Source: Leptospiraceae bacterium (GTDB taxonomy: Bacteria; Spirochaetota; Leptospiria; Leptospirales; Leptonemataceae). From it: a stretch of 64,000 nt of DNA. A model generated the notes under the pieces. It was not told where the DNA came from. It was given only the letters and a program-made list of their open reading frames with translations, and did no database searches. The stretch lies in the NCBI GenBank assembly GCA_026005135.1, contig BPKM01000001.1, forward strand, positions 372,001 to 436,000, given 5' to 3'. The position numbers were made by a program, and so were the translations under genes. Shown here one piece after another: positions 36,778 to 46,634 of the stretch (positions within the stretch are counted from its first letter, which is position 1; the number at the start of each line of letters is the position of its first letter).

Positions 36778-37340
36778 ATCGTAAAATTATTTTTTTAGCA
36801 ATTCCTTATATTATAATAGTATTTTATATTATTTATAGAACGATACATTACTATACCTTATTAAAACAGGATAAAATATATTATTTTTCTTTAGAAGGTT
36901 ATGATCCAAGAGATTTAATAAAAGGTCATTATTTTACATTTAGAATCCGATATAATAGAGAAGAATATTTTTCTTGTAAGTATAAACATAAAGCAAAAAT
37001 CCAATGTGCCTGTTTACAGGAAAAAAGTTTACCAGATACAGATATTAAGATTTCAGAACTTCAAAAGCCTTTATATGAATGTAATATAATAAATCAATAT
37101 TGTGATAAATTTATACAATTGGAATGTGATGGTTATTATTTCCAGATTCCCCAAAATCAATATTTTCTTTCGGAAGATTTATCAAAATATGTATGGAGAA
37201 TTCCAGAAAATTCTTATATTGGCTTACTAATTGATAAAAAAGGAAAATCTCAAATACAGGATATTTATGTATTAAAAGATGATCAATTGATTCCTATAAT
37301 TGAATATGCAAAATTGCAAAAAGAAAAGTCTTCTAATTAG
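36774..37340 (+). CDS. GDYXXLXY-domain protein
   Basis: This 188-residue protein has one N-terminal membrane helix (about 4-24) and an extracytoplasmic domain. The domain hallmark is seen as GYDPRDLIKGHYFTFRIRYN, where the name-giving motif GDYxxLxY is varied to GHYFTFRI. It contains a Cys-rich stretch (FSCKYKHKAKIQCACLQEK). These proteins are usually encoded right after DUF2157/DUF4401 membrane proteins, as here. Their function is unknown. Confidence 0.8.
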   Translation: MNRKIIFLAIPYIIIVFYIIYRTIHYYTLLKQDKIYYFSLEGYDPRDLIKGHYFTFRIRYNREEYFSCKYKHKAKIQCACLQEKSLPDTDIKISELQKPLYECNIINQYCDKFIQLECDGYYFQIPQNQYFLSEDLSKYVWRIPENSYIGLLIDKKGKSQIQDIYVLKDDQLIPIIEYAKLQKEKSSN

Positions 37341-38945
37341 CAAATTGTATCATTTTAATAAATGCTTTTTTAAATTCTTCGAAAAATAAATTTTGATCCA
37401 TTGCAAACATTTCTATATATGTTTTACATTCTTCGTCCTTTAGAAGTTCTTTATCAGAATGTCAGTAAATTACTTAAAGTAGGATCTTCTTTAAAAAATA
37501 AGAGTCGTTTATAATAACTATTATCAAATGTAAAAGGATCGTCTGTAAATGGTTTATTATTTTCTTTACCAAGAGTATGGGCTCCCATTAAAGCTACCAT
37601 TTCTTTTTTATTGAATCCCAATTGTTGAAATTTTTTATAAAAAGAATCAAAATCTTCTTCTGGTAAAGGAATACCAATTTCTATAAATTGCTTATTACTA
37701 AAAGAAGGAATAATAAGATTTATATATGGTCCACCGGTAATTTCAATAGCAACTGCACCAGCTAAATATAAAATATCTCTATAAGAATAAGGTTCATCAT
37801 TTATATATCGTTTGATTTTTTTTATAAAACTAACAGCTTCTTCTAAATTATAATGTTCTGGTTTATTTAATTCTAATTGTAAATTATAATCATCATGCAT
37901 ATTAGCAGTTAAACTACCACCACTCATTACATCATGAAAAACAAGGCGTAAAATAGAAGGTGCTAAACTTTTACTTATTTGCTCTTTTAAAAGATTTCTT
38001 AAAGAGGTATAATGATCTTTTGGTTCTTTTAGAGTATAAACCTTATATATACCTGTTTTACCTCGTATTTGTACTTTAAATTCTTTATCAATTAGATCTG
38101 GTTCGTCTAATACTTTAACAAATTCTTCTGAAGCTAATATAATAGTTTTTATATTTTTTGTTAGTTTTTCCAATCTACTGCAAAAATTCATTGCATCTCC
38201 TATAGCAGTTAGCTGCATTTTGCGAGGATGCCCTAAGTCTCCTAAAATAACAGTGCCAAAATGTAATCCAATACCAATCTTAAATTCTTCATTAAAGTTT
38301 TTTTTAAGATATTGGTTGAAATCTTCTAAATTGTTTTTCATTTCTAAAGCGGCATTAAATGCATTTTTACATTTTTTTTGATTATCTTTATCCTGAATTC
38401 CAAAAAGTGCGATGATACCGTCTCCAACAAATTTATCAATATAACCTTCATAATTTAAAATTGCATCTCCCATTCGTTTATAAAATCGATTCAATATATG
38501 AACTACATCATAAGCTAAATGTCTTTCTGTAAAAGCTGTAAAATTACGAATATCTGCAAATAAAATTGCAATAGAAGTTTCTTTACCACTATTAGTATTT
38601 GATAAAACAATTTCCTTATCAATTTCATCTCTTACAAGACGTTTTATTTTTATATTTCCATAGACTCTTAGTCTGACATGCTAATCGAATATTTCTACCA
38701 AAACCTTTTTTTTGAGCTAAATGATTTTCTATAATTGATGGTTCACTGAGATTTTCCATACCAGAAATAATCATAACTCTACAGGTTGAACATTTTGCAT
38801 TTCCACCACAGGCATGTGCATGGGGAATATGGTTTTCTAAGGAAATTTCCAGTATCGTTTTTCCAGGATTTGTTGTTATAATTTTATCTTTTTTCTGTTG
38901 ATTTTCATCAATTTCTTCTACATAAATAATTTCAATATTATTCAT
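37333..38945 (-). CDS. [2Fe-2S] ferredoxin - class III nucleotidyl cyclase - heme peroxidase fusion (two frameshifts)
   Basis: Frame-corrected length is 536 residues. Residues 1-92 form a plant-type ferredoxin domain (Cys46, Cys52, Cys55, Cys90, ending RLACQT). Residues about 100-310 form a class III adenylate/guanylate cyclase (AILFADIRNFTAF, KFVGDGIIALFG, TAIGDAMNFCSRLE). Residues about 325-536 form a class I/APX-like heme peroxidase. In it, distal Arg333 and His337 lie in RLVFHD, proximal His456 in ALMGAHTLG, then FDNSYYKRLL. The tryptophan next to the heme in APX reads Phe. One extra base near 38669 separates ferredoxin from cyclase. One near 37457-37459 cuts off the last 41 residues, including the proximal-side Asp497. 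It overlaps the GDYXXLXY gene tail by 8 bp. Confidence 0.85.
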
Positions 38946-38958
38946 AGGATTTCCTTAT

Positions 38959-39894
38959 TTATAAATTTTTATATGAATCATTTAAGATATTTTTTAGAAT
39001 AGAATCAACTTTTTTTGCTTCTTTAAAAGAGAATAAAGAAGAATCGAATAAATCTAAAATCATCCAATCATGAACCATTTTTGGAAATACATAGAGATAA
39101 ATATTTTTATTTTTTTTATAAAAATCTTCTATATCTGGATATAAAATATCATGTGTTCCAGTAAAAATATGGGTTTCTGGTAAATTGGTATAATTATAAT
39201 AAATTGGGCTAACTTCTGGTAAATCTGATGAATTATTGCTATATATCTCTCCAGCTAATTTTAATCCCATTCTATTTAAAATAAGATCATATTTTTCTAT
39301 ATCCGGAATTAAAGAATGGTTCATAGTTAAATTTAACCAGGGGGATAGAAGGATCATTTTATCTGGATTTTGATGTTTCTGGATTTTTTGTAATATAGCA
39401 AGACAAAGATTTCCACCAGCAGAATCTCCCATTAAGATAATATTATGTTTTTTTCGTAAAAATAAATATAAATCGAAACAAAAGTATAATATATTTTTAT
39501 AATTATTTTCTGGAATTAAAGGATAATCAACTGCATAAATAGAATAAGGAGAATATTGCAAAATTTTTCTTATAAAATGCCAGTGGAATAGATAAAAATT
39601 TCTTAGAAAAGCTCCGCCATGAAAGTATAAAATAATTTTTGTTTGTTTAATATCTTTATCTGGATTAAAAATATATATATTTCTTTTCTTAAATTGGATT
39701 TTCTGATAGTTTTTTCGAAATAAAAAATATGGTGGTTGTGGAAATTGAAAGATATCTTTTTGAATTTGATTTGTTTTATAATAATAGTGAATTGTTTTTT
39801 CAAATGCATCTTTTTTATTCAATATTTTTAATAATAATTTTATAAATTTACTATATAAAGACTCTTTTTCTTTATATTCGTAAGGTTCAGGCAT
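38959..39894 (-). CDS. Alpha/beta hydrolase (hormone-sensitive-lipase type)
   Basis: This 311-residue esterase/lipase-like protein has the oxyanion motif HGGAFLRN, the nucleophile serine in GDSAGGNL and a late histidine in KMVHDWMIL. The acidic triad member is probably in GTHDILYP. This order is standard for the HSL family (bacterial acetyl esterases). No signal peptide is visible, so the substrate is likely an intracellular short-chain ester. It overlaps hldD by 8 bp. Confidence 0.85.
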   Translation of the reverse strand: MPEPYEYKEKESLYSKFIKLLLKILNKKDAFEKTIHYYYKTNQIQKDIFQFPQPPYFLFRKNYQKIQFKKRNIYIFNPDKDIKQTKIILYFHGGAFLRNFYLFHWHFIRKILQYSPYSIYAVDYPLIPENNYKNILYFCFDLYLFLRKKHNIILMGDSAGGNLCLAILQKIQKHQNPDKMILLSPWLNLTMNHSLIPDIEKYDLILNRMGLKLAGEIYSNNSSDLPEVSPIYYNYTNLPETHIFTGTHDILYPDIEDFYKKNKNIYLYVFPKMVHDWMILDLFDSSLFSFKEAKKVDSILKNILNDSYKNL

Positions 39895-40867
39895 GAGCTT
39901 CGTCTTTTAATAAATAATTTTTTACATAATCAAAAATGGCTTCTTTTAAAGAAGTAATAGGATAATGATAGCCAGCATCCTTTAATCTCTTTATTGGTGC
40001 CTGAGTAAAATATTGATAGGCTTTTTGTAATTCTTCTGGCATATCAATAAATTCTATATTGGGTTTTAAATTCATTGCTTCGAAAATCGCTTCTGCCAAT
40101 TCTAACCATGTAGAAGCTTTACCACTTCCTATATTAAAAATTCCTGTAGCATTTTGATTTTCCAGTAAAAAAAATACCGTCATTTTTGCAGCATCTTTCA
40201 CATATAAAAAATCTCTCATTTGTTTACCATCTTCGTAATCTGGATGATAACTTTTAAATAAGCGAATTTTTCCATCTTGTTTGATCTGTCGAAATCCTTT
40301 TAATACCATAGATTGCATATTTCCTTTATGATATTCGTTGGGTCCAAAAACATTAAAATATTTTAATCCAACAAAAAGATTCTTATTAAAATAATTATGA
40401 TGTTTTAGCCATAAATCAAATAAATGTTTAGAATAACCATAAGGATTTAATGGTTTTAAAGATTTAATTTTATTTATATCATCATCAAAACCATTTTCTC
40501 CATTCCCATAAGTTGCGGCACTAGAAGCATAAATCATTCTAATATTATATTCTAAGGCTTTAATTGCAATGTTTTTCGAATATTCAAAATTATTTTTAAT
40601 AAGATAAGAAGCATCATTTTCCGTAGTAGAGCTACAAGCTCCTAAATGAATAATGCCCTTGATATTTTTCCAGAAATTATTATTATCAAGAATTTTTAAA
40701 AAATCATCTTTTTCGTAATAGTCATTAAAAATTAAACTTCTTAAATTTTTCCATTTTAAAGAATTACCAAGATGATCAACACAAATAATATTCATTATTC
40801 CTTTTTGATTTAATTCTCTAACAACTGCACTTCCTATAAGCCCTGCAGATCCTGTCACTAAATACAT
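39887..40867 (-). CDS. hldD: ADP-L-glycero-D-manno-heptose-6-epimerase
   Basis: It makes ADP-L-glycero-D-manno-heptose for lipopolysaccharide inner core. The 326-residue SDR-fold protein has the Rossmann motif GSAGLIGSAV, HLGACSSTTE, YASSAATYGNG and catalytic YGYSK, followed by KYFNVFGPNEYHKG, which is typical of HldD. Length is normal. It supports a diderm with heptose-containing LPS. Other heptose genes are not in the window. Confidence 0.93.
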   Translation of the reverse strand: MYLVTGSAGLIGSAVVRELNQKGIMNIICVDHLGNSLKWKNLRSLIFNDYYEKDDFLKILDNNNFWKNIKGIIHLGACSSTTENDASYLIKNNFEYSKNIAIKALEYNIRMIYASSAATYGNGENGFDDDINKIKSLKPLNPYGYSKHLFDLWLKHHNYFNKNLFVGLKYFNVFGPNEYHKGNMQSMVLKGFRQIKQDGKIRLFKSYHPDYEDGKQMRDFLYVKDAAKMTVFFLLENQNATGIFNIGSGKASTWLELAEAIFEAMNLKPNIEFIDMPEELQKAYQYFTQAPIKRLKDAGYHYPITSLKEAIFDYVKNYLLKDEAHA

Positions 40868-41518
40868 AAGAGCACAATTAATCGAATTCTATTTCTGTGT
40901 AAATATTAAAATAAATAAAATTGAAAATTATAGATGTTTTAAAAATTTGTAATTTAAGTGGAATTACGATGAGAAATATATTATTTATTATTTTATTTTT
41001 TTTATATTTTTTATATCATATTGATATTTTAAAACATTATTATTTTGATTTTGGAGATATTGCTTTAATTTCTTTAAAAGTTGAATTTGCAAAAGAGTTT
41101 AAAGAACTATTAGGACCTTATTCTCGAATGGGATTTTTTCACCCTGGTCCGATAGTATTTTATCTTTATGCTATTATGCATAAAATATTTTATCCATTAT
41201 TTAAAATTTTAAATTTCCAATCTATAAGTGCCTATTATTATTTATATCAATTTATAATAAATTTTATTGTATTGATTTTTACTTTTATTGCATTTCCTAA
41301 GAATATAAAACACATAGGAATGATATTTTTATTAATTTATTTAATTTTCTGGGAAAATCTAAATCCTATTCCATTTTCAATGATTTTTGATATTTGGGGT
41401 CCATCTATAATTATATTACCTTTTCTTTTGTTAATGGTATCCTTAGCTACTTTTTCTATTGATTCTTCGAAATATTATCTATTATTTTTTATTTCTTTTG
41501 CTATATCATTAATTATTA

Positions 41519-42667
41519 TACCGAAACAACTTGAAATTTCTGATAAAGAAAGAAAAAGTAGTTGATTAATAATAGAGAAAATATAATTTTATTATCGTAA
41601 TAAAGTGAGCTATTAATGAAGGCAAATTTTCTAACAGAAGAACAAAAAGATATTATAAAAAAACAGCATAGAGCAATTAAAAATAAAAAGATAGCAGATA
41701 GATTAAAAGCAATATTACTACTCAATGATGGATATACTTACGAGCAAGTTGCTCATATATTATTGTTAGATGAAACTACAATAAGAAATTATATAAAGCG
41801 TTATAGAGAAAAAGGGATAGAAGGTCTCATAGAAGATAACTATCAAGGGAAAATACCTTTTTTAAATGAAGAACAAATTCAAGAATTAGACGAGCATTTA
41901 AATCAGAAAGTATATACAACTATCAAAGAAATAAGAGAATATATTAAAAAGCGATTTGGAATATATTATAGTTTAGAGGGTGTAAGGAAACTTTTACATA
42001 AAATGGGTTATGTTTATAAAAAGACAAAACAGATACCAGCCAAAGCAGATAAAGAAAAACAAGAGAGATTTATGGAAAAATATAAGTTTTTAAAAGCTTC
42101 TAAATCAGAAGAGGACCAGATATATTTTGTAGATGCAGTTCACGTAATTCATAATTCGATGCCATCTTATGGTTGGATAAAGAAAGGAAAAGAGAAAAAC
42201 ATTTTATCTAATACAGGAAGGAAGGGAATTAATATAAAGGGGGCATATAATGTAGAAACAAAGGAAGTAGTCATCAAGGAAGCCCAGAAAGTTAATTCAG
42301 AGGTTTTAATAAGTTTGATAGATGAATTACAATATAAACAGAAGAAAGGAAATATTATTTTAATATTAGATAATGCGAGATATAATAGAAGCAAATTAAT
42401 ACAAGAATATTTAAAACAAAATTCACGAGTAAAAATATCTTACTTACCACCATATTCACCAAACTTGAATCTTATTGAAAGATTATGGAAATTTTTTAAA
42501 AAGAAAATTCTTTATAATAAATATTATGAGAGTTTTGATGCATTTAGAGATAGTTGTATACAATTTTTTAAAAATATAGAAATGTATCGAAATGAGCTCA
42601 ATAGCCTTATGACAGAAAATTTTTGTATTATAAATAGTAGTTGACTTTAGAAAATTATAGTGGTATA
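41519..42667 (+). mobile_element. IS630-family insertion sequence
   Basis: The element carries one full transposase gene. Its ends are approximate. The left end (CCGAAACAACTTGAAATTTC) and the right end read on the other strand (CCACTATAATTTTCTAAAG) are similar but not identical. TATA flanks both sides, consistent with the TA target of the family. It disrupts a membrane glycosyltransferase-like gene. Confidence 0.75.
41616..42644 (+). CDS. IS630-family DDE transposase
   Basis: This 342-residue transposase has an N-terminal helix-turn-helix pair (GYTYEQVAHILLLDETTIRN) and a second winged helix (LEGVRKLLHKMGYVYKK). The catalytic triad is visible as VDAVHVIH (first Asp), LILDNARYNRSK (second Asp) and SPNLNLIERLWKFFKKK (Glu). 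It is full length and without frameshift, so it may be active. Confidence 0.92.
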   Translation: MKANFLTEEQKDIIKKQHRAIKNKKIADRLKAILLLNDGYTYEQVAHILLLDETTIRNYIKRYREKGIEGLIEDNYQGKIPFLNEEQIQELDEHLNQKVYTTIKEIREYIKKRFGIYYSLEGVRKLLHKMGYVYKKTKQIPAKADKEKQERFMEKYKFLKASKSEEDQIYFVDAVHVIHNSMPSYGWIKKGKEKNILSNTGRKGINIKGAYNVETKEVVIKEAQKVNSEVLISLIDELQYKQKKGNIILILDNARYNRSKLIQEYLKQNSRVKISYLPPYSPNLNLIERLWKFFKKKILYNKYYESFDAFRDSCIQFFKNIEMYRNELNSLMTENFCIINSS

Positions 42668-43712
42668 GGTATAGTAATCATATTTCAGGTATAATCTATG
42701 CTGGATTATTTACATTTTTATTTTTTTTATGGTATATTTATAAAAACAATTTTTCTTTAAATCGAAAAGCAACCATCTGGATTGTTATTTCTATCTTATG
42801 GTTAATAATTTCATTTTTTCCTTCTATATATGAATTTTTTAAAAATTATCCAGAGAATAATCTATTAAAAATTATAAATATTTCTTTAAAAACCAGTTCT
42901 TTAAGAAAAGGTAAAGATGTTATTTTGTATTTCGGTGATTTATGGTCTTTATTTTTTATTGGTAAACCTATTGCTCTAATAGGATGGGGAATTTATTTTG
43001 TAATTAATATCATTATAAACTTATTAAGAAAAAAAATAAATGATTTTTATATTAATATTTTATTTATAATGTTAAATATACAAACTATATTAATATTTAT
43101 ATATATTATTAAAATACCTTATGATTTACTTCATTATTTATCCTGGTTCTATTTTAGTATTGCAATGTTATATTTCTGGATACTATTATTACTATTATAC
43201 AAAGTATATAATAATAAATTTAATTTTTTAAATAAAGAACAAAGATGGTATTATTTCACTATATTCATTTTAATTCTTACTTTAACAATACGAATCCATT
43301 TAAAGCAAAATAGATATAATACTGGTTTTAAAAAAGAATATCTGGTATTACAGGAAATAAAAAAACATTTTATTTTTGATAAAAAAAATACATATAAGAT
43401 TTATTGGGGATTTGGAGATGAAAATCATAATAATTGGGTAATTGCTACAGGTATTGTCTTAGATTTTTATAGAAACAATATTCCAGTTTGTATTGATAAA
43501 CAATGGGAATTTATGTTTGGTAAAAAACTTGTATGTAAAGAAAAAGGCTATGATTATATTTTATATCTTAAAAGAAAAAATTTTTTTAATGATACTCCTA
43601 TTATTAAAAAAATAAAAATAGATTATACCTTTTTATCTGTTCTTGAATTTTATAATTATTCCATTTTTGTAAATAAAATTGACAATGAAATAAAATTCTA
43701 AAAATAGATAAT

Positions 43713-44138
43713 ATGTTATTAGAAAAATTAAAAAAAGAATCTTTGCAGGCAAGAAAAGATAAAGATCAAATTAAGGCTTCTTTATTATCTACGGTTCTTT
43801 CTCAGGTTAAAACCATTGCAATTGATGATGGTCATAGAGAACCAAATGATCAGGATGTTATTCAGGTAGTGAAAAAATTTTTAAAAAGTATAGAAGAAAA
43901 TATTGAATTAGGAAAACAGGGAAAACTTTCTCAAGAAGCATATGAACAAGCTCAGAAAGAAAAAGAAATTTTATTAGAATTTTTACCCAAACAATTATCA
44001 GAAGAAGAAATAAGAGAAATAATTAAGAATAGCGGTGCAAAAAATATTGGCGAAGCAATGAAATATCTTAAAGAACATTATCCAGATCAATATGATGGAA
44101 AAACAGCTTCTAAAATAGCTAAAGAAGTCTTAGGTTAA
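43713..44138 (+). CDS. GatB/YqeY-domain protein
   Basis: This 141-residue protein has the YqeY form of the GatB C-terminal fold (LLEKLKKESLQARKDKDQ, EFLPKQLSEEEI, KIAKEVLG). YqeY proteins may bind tRNA-amidotransferase-related substrates. Their role is not well defined. The gene is 5 bp upstream of the FAD-linked dehydrogenase, so they form an operon. Confidence 0.9.
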   Translation: MLLEKLKKESLQARKDKDQIKASLLSTVLSQVKTIAIDDGHREPNDQDVIQVVKKFLKSIEENIELGKQGKLSQEAYEQAQKEKEILLEFLPKQLSEEEIREIIKNSGAKNIGEAMKYLKEHYPDQYDGKTASKIAKEVLG

Positions 44139-44143
44139 TATGG

Positions 44144-45544
44144 ATGCAAATTGATTTATTTGTAAAAGAAGTTTCAGATTTTTTAGATAAAAATCAAATC
44201 TTATTAGAAGAAGATGAGGTTATTTCTTATTCCATAGATAGAACAAAAGATTTTGAGCCAAAGGGAAGTGTAGTATTATTCCCAAAAACTACAGAAGAAG
44301 TTCAAAAAATTGTTTTATTGGCAAATCAATACCATATACCTATAGTGCCATCTGGTGGAAGAACAGGTTATTCTGGAGGAGCAGTAGCAAGTAATAACGA
44401 AGTAATTCTTTCTTTAAGTAAAATGAATCAAATACTTGATTTTGATTCTTCATTACCAGCTATTACTTGCGAAGCAGGTGTAATTACAAAACAATTACAG
44501 GAATATGTAATAGAAAAAGGATTTTATTTTCCTTTTGATTTTGCTTCGTCTTATTCTTCTCAGATTGGTGGAAATATTGCTACCCATGCAGGAGGTATTC
44601 GCGTAATTCGTTATGGATTATTAAGGAATTGGGTTCTTGGATTAGAAGTTGTAACTGGTAAAGGTGATATATTAACCTTTTCAGGTAAATTAATAAAAAA
44701 TAATACAGGATATGACTTAAAACAATTATTTATAGGTTCAGAAGGAACACTTGGTATTATTACAAAAGCAACATTATTATTAACAAAAAAACCGGAAGAT
44801 TCTATTGTTTTTTTTATTGCTTTAGAAAACTTTAATCATGTTATAGAATGTTTAAAAATAGTAAGAAAATCTATTCAACCTATTTTATGTTTCGAAGTAT
44901 TTGATTCTTCCTGTATGAATCTTGTATGTAATAAACATAATTTAAATAATCCATTTAATATAAATCGTAATAATGTATGGTATGTTTTAATCGAAGCAGA
45001 AATTCAAAACGAAAAAGAGGAAATACCTTATTCTGAATTTATTGAATTGATTTATCCTATTAGTATAGATATTTTATATTCTACTAAGGACAGTGTAAAG
45101 AAAGGTTTTTTTCGTTATAGGGAAGATATAAGCGAAGCTGTAGCTATGTCTGGAAGATTTCATAAAAATGATGTTGCTGTTCCAATGGATGTAATGGAGT
45201 CATTTATTAAAGATGTTCGAAAAATTGTTATAGAAAAATATAAAGAATATCAGTTATTTTTATTTGGCCATCTTGGAGATGGAAATATTCATGTAAATTT
45301 ATTAACATCTTATGATAAAGGAAAAGAAGAATTTAAAAAAGAAATGGCTCAATTTGATTTTGATTTATATACATTAATAAAAAAATATAAAGGATCAATA
45401 AGTGCAGAACATGGAATTGGATTATTGAAGAAATCTTATTTATCATTTTCTCGATCTAAAGAAGAAATTGAATATATGAAGCAAATAAAAAACATTTTTG
45501 ATCCCAATCATATTTTAAATCCTGGGAAAATTTTTGATTTATAA
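44144..45544 (+). CDS. FAD-linked 2-hydroxyacid dehydrogenase (GlcD/D-LDH family)
   Basis: This 466-residue flavoprotein of the FAD-linked oxidase family (FAD_binding_4 and C-terminal FAD-oxidase domain) has PIVPSGGRTGYSGGAVA, GGNIATHAGGIRVIRYG, GSEGTLGIITKATL, GHLGDGNIHVN and the C-terminal AEHGIGLLKK with NPGKIFDL. The substrate may be D-lactate, glycolate or D-2-hydroxyglutarate. Electrons probably pass to the quinone pool or to a partner Fe-S protein, which is not encoded next to it. Confidence 0.88.
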   Translation: MQIDLFVKEVSDFLDKNQILLEEDEVISYSIDRTKDFEPKGSVVLFPKTTEEVQKIVLLANQYHIPIVPSGGRTGYSGGAVASNNEVILSLSKMNQILDFDSSLPAITCEAGVITKQLQEYVIEKGFYFPFDFASSYSSQIGGNIATHAGGIRVIRYGLLRNWVLGLEVVTGKGDILTFSGKLIKNNTGYDLKQLFIGSEGTLGIITKATLLLTKKPEDSIVFFIALENFNHVIECLKIVRKSIQPILCFEVFDSSCMNLVCNKHNLNNPFNINRNNVWYVLIEAEIQNEKEEIPYSEFIELIYPISIDILYSTKDSVKKGFFRYREDISEAVAMSGRFHKNDVAVPMDVMESFIKDVRKIVIEKYKEYQLFLFGHLGDGNIHVNLLTSYDKGKEEFKKEMAQFDFDLYTLIKKYKGSISAEHGIGLLKKSYLSFSRSKEEIEYMKQIKNIFDPNHILNPGKIFDL

Positions 45545-45550
45545 TGAATC

Positions 45551-46519
45551 TTAAATGTCTTTCATTTCTAAATATTCGATACGACAATTTTCTTTGATAA
45601 TAGAAACATAATGATCCTTTGATTCGTAAAACTCTTTTTTCTTTTCATTCCATTGATTAAATAAAACAGCTTCTTTTTCTTGTAACCATAAATCAAATAT
45701 TTGTATAGTATTAGATAATTTAATTTCACTTTCATTATTATCGGATATATCAGAAATATGTTTTCGTTGAAATTTTTCTAATTCATCTTTTAAAACAAAA
45801 AGATCAACAATTTCTCCACTTATATCTTGTAATTCTTTTAATTGATTAATAATATTTTTATATTCATCGTTTTTTTTATAAAATTTTTTAAATAACTCCA
45901 TATAATATCTTGTTCTTTTTATTTGTCTTCTTAAATGATGTAATGCTTTTATATCGTAAATTTCTATATTCCAGTAGCTATGGGATAATAATTTATAGAA
46001 TTTTGATAAAATAAGAAATATAATTGAATGAGTATCAGAATCTGAAATATAAAAATTTTTAAATTTTATATTATCTTTTAAATATTCTAAATCATCTATA
46101 ATTTTTTTGTATTTTTTGGAATCTAAGAAATCTATTAGTTGATTAATTCGTTTTTTTCGCTTTTTTTCAAATTCTTTATTTAAAATTTCAATACAAGTAT
46201 CTAAATTTTTATTTTCTATATTTTGTAATTCTTTATGATATTTTTCTAAATTTTCTATTAGAATATCATAATCTCGAATCTTACCTAACTTTCGAAAGAA
46301 TTCTCTTAATTCGTATATCAAATTCAGTTCAATTTTAATTTCATTTATAAATTCTTCTAAAATAGAACGAAGTCTTCTAATATAAACTCTATATTTGTGG
46401 ATTGTTTCTATATTATATTCTTGATTGATTACTTTTTCTAAATTGTGTTTTAGAATTTTTTTAATAGATTTTTTTATCTTTTTTTCTAAGTGCATTTGAA
46501 TAAGATTATTTTCTGTCAT
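45551..46519 (-). CDS. CHAD-domain protein
   Basis: This 322-residue all-helical protein has the CHAD motif of conserved His/Arg/Lys: HKYRVYIRRLRSILEEF, KLGKIRDYDIL and LHHLRRQIKRTRYYMELF. The two halves repeat the four-helix unit. CHAD domains bind polyphosphate and often accompany CYTH enzymes, but no CYTH gene is nearby. It is Lys/Ile-rich in line with the local base composition. It converges with the FAD dehydrogenase gene, 6 bp apart. Confidence 0.88.
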   Translation of the reverse strand: MTENNLIQMHLEKKIKKSIKKILKHNLEKVINQEYNIETIHKYRVYIRRLRSILEEFINEIKIELNLIYELREFFRKLGKIRDYDILIENLEKYHKELQNIENKNLDTCIEILNKEFEKKRKKRINQLIDFLDSKKYKKIIDDLEYLKDNIKFKNFYISDSDTHSIIFLILSKFYKLLSHSYWNIEIYDIKALHHLRRQIKRTRYYMELFKKFYKKNDEYKNIINQLKELQDISGEIVDLFVLKDELEKFQRKHISDISDNNESEIKLSNTIQIFDLWLQEKEAVLFNQWNEKKKEFYESKDHYVSIIKENCRIEYLEMKDI

Positions 46520-46634
46520 AATAATTATATAAAATAAAGCAACTATTTAAGCAATTCTTTTTCGAATTTATTATAAAATATAAAATGAATAAAAAAAGAT
46601 TTACAATTAAAATAAAATTTTTATTAAGGAGAGT

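Larger units (their letters stand above)
40969..43701 (+). pseudogene. GT-C-like membrane protein gene split by an IS630-family element
   Basis: The 5' part (40969 to about 41518) begins MRNILFIILFFLYFLYHIDI and carries LGPYSRMGFFHPGPIVFYLY, a motif pattern of polyprenol-sugar-using (PMT-like) membrane glycosyltransferases. The 3' part (about 42668-43701) continues with membrane segments and the domain after YILYLKRKNFF. Both halves are open, so the gene was probably intact before insertion. The join near HIS (SLII...SNHIS) fits the family pattern, but I could not fix the exact target duplication. An ATG start is chosen over an upstream TTG at 40921. Confidence 0.75.

Noticed and set aside
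37457..38672. Programmed ribosomal frameshifting in the cyclase-peroxidase gene
   Set aside because: Neither shift site has a slippery heptamer, a stop codon at the shift or an obvious downstream pseudoknot, and two sites would be needed. Decay or indel error is simpler.
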